Below, piece after piece: positions 56,138 through 64,000 of a stretch of 64,000 bases of DNA. The stretch lies in contig CM072527.1 of NCBI GenBank assembly GCA_036898135.1, positions 5,267,078-5,331,077 on the forward strand. The letters are read 5' to 3'. Origin of the DNA: Oncomelania hupensis (lineage: Eukaryota > Mollusca > Gastropoda > Littorinimorpha > Pomatiopsidae). A program made the position numbers and the translations under genes. The first letter of the stretch is position 1, and each line of letters starts with the position of its first letter. The notes beneath the pieces were generated by a model. That model saw only the letters and a program-made list of their open reading frames with translations. It had not been told where the DNA came from and did no database searches.

Positions 56138-58991
56138 GGTGATAAAAACATCAAATATTTTGTAAACCTTGAGAAATCCAGAGCTAATGCAAAACTAAAT
56201 CTAAAGCTGGATTTGGATTATGGTTCTGTTGTTACTGATCAATTTGAAATATTAAATAAGCAAAATGAATATTTCCAAGGTTTGTACAGTGAAACATTAA
56301 ATAATGATAACATTAGCGAGGAAGAAATAGACTTGTTCATGGGGGACTGCCACATCCCGAGGTTGACGGATGAACAGCGTGCAAATTGTGAAGGTCTTAT
56401 CACAGATGAGAAAGTGTCATACGAAATTAAAAACATGAAAAATGAATTAGCGCCGGGCCTTGATGGACTAACAACAGAATTTATTAAAATCTTTTGGCAA
56501 CGGTTAAGAGGCCCGATAATTAAATCCCTCAATTCCTCCTTTGAAAACGGATCGTTAACTTTCAGCCAGTCATCCGCCATCATAACTCTTATTCATAAAG
56601 GAAAAGACTTGTCAAAAAGTCAGTTGTTTAACTGGAGGCCTATTTCATTAACAAACACCGACTATAAAATATTCGCCAAGTGTATGGCAGTTAGACTGAA
56701 CAGTGTGATTCACTCAATAGTCAACGAAGATCAAGTAGGATACATAAAAGGAAGAAATAGTGTGTGCAATTTAAGATTAATTGATGATGTTATTGACTAT
56801 TTACGATTAAAAAATAAACCTGGCCTGTTATTAGCTGTGGACTTTACTAAGGCATTTGATAGCATTTTCAGAAAATTTATGATTACTGCCTTTCGGAAAT
56901 TTGGGTTTGGGACTCAATTTATCCGGTGGCTGTCGATGTTAGTGTGTAACAGTAGAAGTCGCATTGGCTACAACGGCTGGATGTCAGAAGACTTTGATGT
57001 TTACCGTGGTATAAGGCAAGGTTTATCCGTTCTCGCCCTTGGCCTTCGTGTTGGCTCTAGAGCTGCTCGCAATCAAAATACGTGCAGATGATAATATTAA
57101 AGGTATAAATATTAAACACGCAACTGAGCCAGAAGATATTAATAGAATTTTGAAAATAATTTTATATGCCGACGAGGTAACCCTTTTTTTGAGAGATGCA
57201 GCAGATTTAGAAGTTGTGCTGACTAGTTTAGACTGTTTTAAACGAATATATGGATTAGTCATAAATAGAAACAAATCGGAGGCTATGTGTGTCACGAATA
57301 TAAGGGGTTGGGGGAATGAGGGTTAGCAATTATTCACTCGCGCTGTGTTGCCTCCCTTGAACAGGCCAACGTGCGGTGACTTTCAAGTGAATAACGCTGG
57401 GATACTAAGGAATGGTAGGTAGGTTAAAGACAGACGAGAGATGTACAGACTTAACTAGTAAAGGGCTCAACAAGGGAAGACTGGTCTAAGAGTGTAATAT
57501 ACAATAATTTATTATCTGGGTGTAGGTCAAACAGAAGGCTGGGCTAAAACTGGTTCACTAGCAAAAGTCTGATATCGTCCAGGGTATCTGGTAGGAATTC
57601 TGGGTTAACTACTTAAGTGTCACTGGGGCGAATATAGACCAATTTCATCATGTGGCAATGGGTGGCTGGATGACTTTAGCGTGGCTATTCAGATACACGC
57701 CGAGTTGTGGTGTGCGCAAGGTGCGCACTTAACTACTATATGCGTAGGCGGTGGTGGCCTCAGGTGGCTGGATGGCAGTTGAGTAACTGGTCAGTGGCTT
57801 CGCGTGGGTGGACCGATGCAGGTCACTAGGTCGCGTTGATGGTGCAACAGTTAGCTGGGTCGGACCGGGCACGTGTACTGGCCGGTGGTCTTGCGTCACG
57901 CGTCATCAGTGACAGCCAGAAGGTAGGGCTGCTTGCGGCGTGGAGTCTTGCTACAGCCTCACACAGACCCGTTCTGCAATGATCATTCTCAGCATCAGAG
58001 GTGCACACACGCTCTGGATGCTGCGCCATTCGGTGCGCATGCCAGTCAGATTTTGAATTGGGGGAAGCCGGGTCAAGACTGACCGGCGTATTCCAACGGT
58101 CTATTGGTAACAACAATGGCTACAGGGGTTTGGGAGGATTTACTGGCGGCCGCTAAAATATACGAGGTTCGGCGCCTGAGAAGGGGTGATGGGCAGGAGG
58201 GGTGGATATTTATACAATGGGATCCGGGGAGAAACAAAGGGTATAATTACAGGATCATGGAGATTATAAGCAATGGGGAATTTAGTCTAAATAATAGGGC
58301 AACAGGGCATGGGGGATTTATACAAGGATCTAGGCAGGGGGAGATACAGGTATAAATACAAGCATGGCAAGTGCAACAATTAGACTATAAACAATGGATC
58401 AATGAAGCAAAATACATATCATAAGCAATACATCAAGACAAACCACAGACATGGACGTAAATATCTACAAGACATACGAACATGGAGGGAAATCGACGGG
58501 TGATGGGGATGCTAAACGATATGAAATAAGTCACTACTCTTACCTGGACCAAGGAACGGGTGAAACACGAGAATATTGGCGAGGCTCAGTGGTCGCAGCG
58601 TGGTGCAGACGTGTCCTCGGAAAGCGGTGTGTTCGGCTGGGCATGTAGGAGCAGACTGACTTACTCATCCCCGGGTCCAGTCCAGGATCGCGGGGGACTG
58701 TCCGGAGGGGCGGAGCTTGGATCGCTGAGCCAGCGTTCGAATAGGGGGGGGGGGGGGGGCCCCCAAATGGCTGAGAACAGGGCCAGAGCTCAAAGACCGA
58801 CTGTCACAATGTGGTTGGGGTCTAACAGAACAAACGTAGCAACAGGGTATGGTCTGCGTTGGGCAAATACAGTTAGCATTTTGGGAGTATTATTTTCTAA
58901 TGTGTGTCCCGCATCTTCAATTGAAGCAAACTGGAGAGAAAGAATGAGAAAAATAAAACAAAATCTTTAATTGGGAAAAAACGTAACATAA
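56138..58991 (+). pseudogene. Tx1-type LINE reverse transcriptase (interrupted)
   Basis: RT blocks in order: LAPGLDGLTTEFIKIFW, ITLIHKGKD, NWRPISLTNTDYKIFAKC, EDQVGYIKGRN, LLAVDFTKAFDS and GIRQG, then a frameshift near 57030, ALELLAIKIRADD, and a catalytic motif YADEV where YADD is expected. At KSEAM (57289) an LTR of 1519 bp is inserted. RT resumes at 58809 (WLGSNR, SILGVLFS, ANWRERMRKIKQNL) until the antisense RTE at 58992. The D-to-E change, frameshift and insertions make it inactive. Confidence 0.88.
57290..58808. repeat. LTR family Y, solo, inserted in the Tx1 LINE
   Basis: 1519 bp starting TGTCACGAAT and ending GACTGTCACA, flanked by the perfect 5-bp duplication ATGTG (57285-57289 and 58809-58813). 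Excision of one duplication restores the LINE frame (SEAM then WLG). Size, TG...CA ends and 5-bp duplication indicate a solo LTR; its sequence is not close to the Gmr1-like LTRs. An ATG-rich interior with G runs has no recognised ORF. Orientation is not certain. Confidence 0.8.
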
Positions 58992-59922
58992 GTATCCTAT
59001 CCTATCCTATCCTATTACTCGGAGGTCGTAGGGGCACCACAGATGATCGTTTAACCAGCGTACTCCATCTTTCCCTGTCCTCAGACACCCTGATTGTTTC
59101 GCTCAGTGTCAAACCAGTCCATTCTCGAATGTTGTCCTCCCACCTCTTTTTCGGTCTCCCTTTTCTTCTACCTCCTTGCACTGTACCTTGCAGGATAGTC
59201 TTTGCAAGACCTGATGATCTGCTGACGTGGCAATACCTTCGGAGTTTCCGTTTTTTTTCACCACTGTGAGCAGATCATCGTGTTGTCCAATGGCTTGTGT
59301 GATGGTCTGTCGGACTTCGTCGTTGGTGAAGTGCTGGGTATAGGAAATGCCCAGAAGTCTTCTGTAGCACCTCATCTCCATGCTTTGTATTCTTCGTTGG
59401 AGATCTGCTGTGAGGGTCCATGTTTCGCAAGCATATAGGAAGATGGAGATGACAATTAAGGGAGCGCAGCAGCCTTACCTTGGAATGTAGACTGATGGTC
59501 CTGTCTTTCAAAATAATTATTGGCTTCAACCTCGCCAAGGCAGCAGTTGTTTGTGCGATCCTGGAGAGGACTTCCTGTCGGGACCCATTGTCTGATACAA
59601 TGGCTCCTAAATATTTGAAGCTATGCACTGTGTTGAGGGATTGGCCTTGGACTTTGATGTCCGCGTTGATGCCAATGGTGTTGTTGGTCATCATTGTGGT
59701 CGTCTCTGCACTTATTTCCATTCCATAGGCTCTGGAGGTGGTGTCAAGCCTCTGTACCAGCTGTTCAAGTTCTTGTTCTTCTCCAGCCAATCCATTAATG
59801 TCATCCGCAAAACAGAGGTTGGAGATTGCTCTTCCCCATATGCTGACTGTGCCTTCGTGGTCTGCAAGGGCATCTGACATGATGCGCTCTAGGAAGATGT
59901 TGAAGAGTGTTGGAGAGAGTAG
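58992..59922 (-). pseudogene. RTE LINE 3' part, antisense, inserted in the Tx1 LINE
   Basis: On the minus strand, from TGCCTACTCTCTCC (LLSPTLFN region) through FADDINGLAG, HSFKYLGAIVSDN, MEMRCYRRLLGI and the arginine-rich C-terminus to the (GGATA)n tail at 58992. A 201-codon minus frame (59880-59275) covers most of it. Flanks CATAAGTA (left) and CATAGTA (right) form an imperfect target duplication, and joining them restores the Tx1 reading (RNISILGK). Confidence 0.88.
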
Positions 59923-61111
59923 GCATAGTATACTGGGTAAAATGTGTGTGATAAAAAGCTTCTTAGCTCCTCAGCTTATCTATGTAATGAAAGCTATATG
60001 TATGCCAGAAAATGTACTAACTGAGATTAACACTTTGTTCTACAGATTTTTGTGGAGACGGAAAAATTGTAATAAAAAGGCGTTTGAAAAGATTAAGAGA
60101 AGTGTCTTAATAAATGAACTATCCAAGGGCGGTATTAAGATGGTAGACATTAAGCTCATGCAACAATCATTTCAATGTTAATGGCTCTACAAGTTATCAA
60201 AATCTGAAACGGATTGTAAATGGTCCTGGATTCCTCGAAGATATTTTTCTGTGTTTGGAAAAAATATGTCTTTTTTAAACTCTACTGTTGGTAAAATGTT
60301 TAAAGGTTTGTAAGAAATTCCCTCTGAATTTTGGGTGCGAGCCGTACGGGTTTAATTAAGTCATAATAAAGTGCACACACCCACTACTGTTAAATCAGAG
60401 TGTTTGTGGAATAATGCAAACATTATTTATCAAGGGAAAGTGATATATTTTAAAGACTGGGCATCAAAAGGAATAACATGTGTCAATGATGTAGCACAAA
60501 ACAATACTGTGCTTTCATTTCTACAAGTGGAAGATCTGCTGGGGAGCTGGACTGCCTTGTTCCTACAGTACACAGTGGTTAGAGCGGCAGTATCGGCCTA
60601 CCTCACAACACAGCCTGCTGGTAACGACAGTAAGAATTACGATGACATTACGCTAGTCTTTAATGACTTGTGCTGTAGCACTGCGAAAATGTTTCGTCAG
60701 ACTTTTATAGAAGAAAGATACCGTGTCCCTTGCTGTGAACACTTTTGGCAGTGTAAGCTTGGCATCTGTATCAACAACAAACACTGGGAGTTAGCCAGAA
60801 ACACAACTGGTAAAAGTAGGCTGAGAGAATTACAATGGGAACTGCTACATAACATCTACCCTACCAATATTTTACTGTTTAAGATGGGTTTAAATATTGA
60901 CAATAAATGCTCCTTTTGCAGTCACGAAGTAGAGTTTATTGAACATTTTTTCTTTCATTGCCGCAAGATCTCCGCAGTGTGGAAATGTGTGGAAGGGGTA
61001 GTTAACAAGAAGTTGGATATAGGTGTTCGTTTGTCTGCAAATGACGTTTGCTTGGTGTTTTGGAAACACGTGGACTATCAAAGATTGTTCTGAAATACTT
61101 AAACTTTCTCA
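59923..61111 (+). pseudogene. Tx1-type LINE ORF2 C-terminal region
   Basis: Continues SILGKMCVIKSFLAPQLIYV, FLWRRKNCNKKAFEK, LSKGGIKMVD. A stop at 60179 and others near 60313 and 60355 follow. The 240-codon frame 60371-61093 then carries LRELQWELLHNIYPTNILLF and the zinc-knuckle-like CSFCSHEVEFIEHFFFHC typical of L1/Tx1 C-termini. The frame breaks again near 61080, where the reading moves to VLKYLNFLIL and crosses the solo LTR insertion site. Confidence 0.85.
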
Positions 61112-61116
61112 TCCTC

Positions 61117-62625
61117 TGTCACGTGGGGTTTATGGGCTCTGCACAATGGAATTATGGACCCTCACGTTTATTCGGTGGGAACTGCTAGTAAGTCACCCTA
61201 TGAATTACTTTAATAAATTTATTTGTTTAGCTCGTTCTGTGTTAAGGTTGGGGTACAGAGATAGATAGAAAAATGGTAAAAGATTACTGTCACACTAGCT
61301 TTCACACGGCTATGAATCATATGTAGTCCAGCCACTTGATAACAGTTAAAATCACACATTTATTTCTTCTACTCTATACAAGGTTTTCTAGGTACTAATC
61401 TAACTTAAAAAGTCTCAGTCAATGCTAATAGTTCGATCGCTGATAGTCTAGGCAGCTGTTATTTCTTCCTCGGGCACTTGCTATTCGCATTCATGTAGAT
61501 TGGACTACTGTGGTCCGTTTTACAGTTTCTGAAGAGTGGACTACTGTGGTCCGTTTTCGATCAGTTTAAGTGCACTTTTGTGTATACACTTAACTTGCGT
61601 ATGGTGCGTTCGAAGTCCTTCTGTGAGGTAGCTTCTGGTGCACCTGTGTCGTTGTGTAGTTGGGTTCCCTTGCCACGCTGTGGGGTCTGACAGGGTGTGA
61701 TCCAGGGTGGCTCTTTCCGACTTGTGCGGTAGAGACTACGCAGACAACTCGTTTCTGGGGAGTTGGGCGCACGGGATAGCTCGCCTGCTCGTCTGTAATA
61801 TAAGAGACGAAATTCTGCACAACCCTGAATAATCGGTTTGTGCAGAGCGTCTCACTGAAAGCCAAAGTAGCCCTCAGTGATAGCTCCACATCTCTATACA
61901 TAAGCGACGAACATTCTGCTACTTCCGGGGTCCACTGGAATCTCAACTCTAAATTCCCATACATACATAAATATCAATCGTGTCTAACTATACACATACA
62001 GAATTAATAATATTATAAACATTCACGGGTACAGCCACTGGTCTGCAAACATACATATAAGTTAAACAACAGTGGTTCCGTACAGTATACAACATGGCGG
62101 CGTTACCGGTCGTGTTTCGCCTCGTGGTAAGCTCTTCCACGTGGTACGGCAAATTCGGATTAACAATTCACATTTATGCATAGCAAATTCCACAAACATA
62201 ATTTCAACAATAATATAAATATATCACGATGAAACAGAAGTGTGTTCATTTACCTGTTTGACAAGTTCAGGCCCGTGGCGACTTAATAGAATTCTAAGAT
62301 TCTTAAGTCCTGCTTCCTGGTCTATGAGTGAAGAGATTGTACTACTACTCTGTAGCTCTGTACACTTCGGTGTCTTACTCTCAACTGACCAAAACTGTGC
62401 TAGGGTTTGAACCCAGTCAAACTGGCTCGAACCTCTTTGCCTGAGCTCTCATTGGTTAAAATGTTTACGACTCTCGCCCACAGTGCTGAATCACTGCGCT
62501 GTGTGGGTCAGGCTCGCAGTGTGTACTTTAATTGCTGCTGTGTAATACACTAACCCTCTAATGTTACAATGACTACACAAGGCTAAATAGTCAATAGGCA
62601 GAGTAAAACTAGCCAGTTCATGACA
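61117..62625 (-). repeat. Solo LTR, Gmr1-like family, antisense in the Tx1 LINE
   Basis: 1509 bp on the minus strand, starting TGTCATGAAC and ending CCCACGTGACA, with the perfect 5-bp duplication TCCTC (61112-61116 and 62626-62630). Hairpin at 61804-61853. Its U3 is closer to copy A than to copy B. The LINE reading resumes right after the duplication (62631). Confidence 0.93.
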
Positions 62626-62730
62626 TCCTCATAGCAAAAATGTGTATTGGATAATTTCGATATGGTAAATCTATATTGATAGAACGAATTTTTGAATATG
62701 AAATGTTACTAAGAAATGCCGCACCTTAAA

Positions 62731-64000
62731 GAAAAAAGGAAAAAAAGGAAAAAGAAAAGAAAAGGGAGGATGGAGAAAAAGGGAAAAAGGGGAGGTGGGG
62801 TGGTGGAGAGGAGGGGGGAGAATTCTACAGTATAAGGAGACGCCGACTTGCATCACTGAGTTTGTACATTTGCAAACTGTTCATAAATATCTCGGTTATT
62901 GTTAATTTTTAAGTTTGCAGTCTGGAATATATTCTTCTTGTGTATAACATATTATTCCTTTACACAATTTCTTCATTGATTTTAGACCTCTTCTATCTAT
63001 AGGGCCGCCGCCTTCGACATCATGAAGATTGTGCAGCCAATTAGACATATTTAAATCCACAATTCATTGTATGTGAGATACTCTTAAGGGAATATTTTCG
63101 TTCAGCTTTTGTTTAGGGATTTTTTTCTTGTGAATGTATGGGATTTTTTATTTTGATTCATACATCAAGATGCCACAATGGAGATAATATGACGTAACGA
63201 TGTGGAAAAAAAAGAAGTAGGAATCCCTTTTCATTGACATGCATACTGAAATGTGGGTCTGTGTTTTAAATGAAATGATTTAGTATTATATGGTGCAGCT
63301 ACAGTTTGAAGATCTGCTCATGGTGCTGGCCAATTGATTCTTTTTTCACAATAAGAATAGCAGATGTGGATGTTTTAATGGGTTAAGAATGGCCATCATC
63401 AGCATAAAATAAAACAAGTTCTTACTTTTTAAAAAAATTACAGATTTATTTAAATGTATTGGTCCTGATTTGGCTCGGAAGAGTCCGCTGGACCTAAAGC
63501 AATAATCATATAACGTAATGTAATTGAAATGTGTGTCATTGTAAATTCCGTGAGAATGAATGAATGTTATGCTTTGACCAAAAAAAATGTGAACAGTTCT
63601 AAAGAATAATAAATTAACATTCTTTCTTCCGTTAAAAAAAAAAGTATTGTCCTCAAACACATTTTGTAATCGTCTGTGAATTTTCACAGGGGTTTCCCCC
63701 TCAGCAACAAGGAATTCAATCACTGCTCTTTATTTTTGAGACAACTTTAAGGGGACAGCCAATTTGAATTTTCCTTGGGAGTATAACAATCTACAAAATA
63801 TATCATAACGCAAATGATATAATCATTTATAAGTGCGAACAATTTCAGGTATTTTTATAAAAAACTTCACCTGAAGTAAAAATATTTAAAAAAAACAATG
63901 GCATTACTTTTTCATTCCCCATCGTATTAGGTGCTTTCCTACATTTCTTGTGCAGAACCTGAGTTGAGGGGCTACTATTTTACATCTAGGTCTGTGTACT
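62731..64000. other. AT-rich sequence; I-type LINE tail at 63461-63515
   Basis: Purine-rich tract at about 62733-62818, then AT-rich sequence without recognisable genes. At 63461-63505 GGTCCTGATTTGGCTCGG and AGTCCGCTGGACCTAAAGC repeat the I-type LINE end, in the same variant as at 48375. A 125-codon minus frame (63346-63723) shows no domain. Confidence 0.5.

Larger units (their letters stand above)
55273..62730 (+). mobile_element. Tx1/L1-type LINE ORF2, split by three later insertions
   Basis: A single LINE reading continues through four pieces: 55273-57289, 58809-58991, 59923-61116 and 62631-62730. Removing the intervening elements restores the order endonuclease, RT, C-terminal region. 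The insertions are an LTR (57290-58808), an antisense RTE (58992-59922) and an antisense Gmr1-family solo LTR (61117-62625). The last piece reads KMCIG, FRYGK, FEYEMLLRNA, the usual C-terminal end of Tx1-like ORF2. The element is 5'-truncated within the endonuclease and has no recognisable ORF1. Confidence 0.85.

Overview
The window looks like intergenic or intronic DNA of a marine invertebrate, most likely a lophotrochozoan and probably a gastropod mollusc. This is inferred from repeat composition only: RTE-class LINEs, a Tx1/L1-type LINE, L2/CR1-like and I-type LINE ends, several tRNA-derived SINEs, large ATT/ATC/GA/GT microsatellites, and Ty3/gypsy elements of the Gmr1 type. I find no convincing host protein-coding gene, tRNA gene or rRNA gene. 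Nearly every long open frame is transposon protein, a frame across a simple repeat, or unrecognised.

The main system is a Gmr1-like LTR retrotransposon family. Copy B (35761-43878) is essentially complete: two 1559-bp LTRs differing at only 3 positions by my alignment, a 5-bp target duplication (GATAT), a tRNA-Arg-like primer binding site, gag with a coiled coil, a SCAN-like capsid segment and a CCHC knuckle, then protease, integrase, reverse transcriptase and RNase H in that order. Integrase before RT is the Ty1/copia-like order that defines the Gmr1 group within Ty3/gypsy. Gag carries a one-base frame break near 38346. Copy A (1688-6511) is the 3' two thirds of a second copy with near-identical pol but a different U3. 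Its pol has a one-base insertion in a C run, and its protease region is broken by the LTR of a related family (39-1687). Three solo LTRs (22367-23856, 44224-45681 and minus-strand 61117-62625) each have perfect 5-bp target duplications. All six LTRs of the family keep one hairpin.

Layout: 1-6511 nested LTR elements; 6512-13300 SINEs, microsatellites, a MITE candidate and an L2-like LINE end; 13300-22361 minisatellites, RTE and SINE fragments and a cluster of TCTCGCGAGA-type motifs; 22362-25134 solo LTR and repeats; 25135-28465 the longest RTE LINE copy (endonuclease plus RT, frame-broken); 28466-35760 I-type LINE 3' end, minisatellites, and a SINE carrying a short Tigger/pogo element; 35761-46850 Gmr1 copy B, a solo LTR and degenerate repeats; 46851-55272 RTE fragments (one split by a retroposon with a 14-bp target duplication), SINEs and microsatellites; 55273-62730 a Tx1-type LINE split by three later insertions (a third LTR family, an antisense RTE, an antisense Gmr1-family LTR); 62731-64000 AT-rich sequence with one more LINE tail.

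The window therefore reads as a layered record of transposition, which target duplications and resumed reading frames allow to be ordered in several places.
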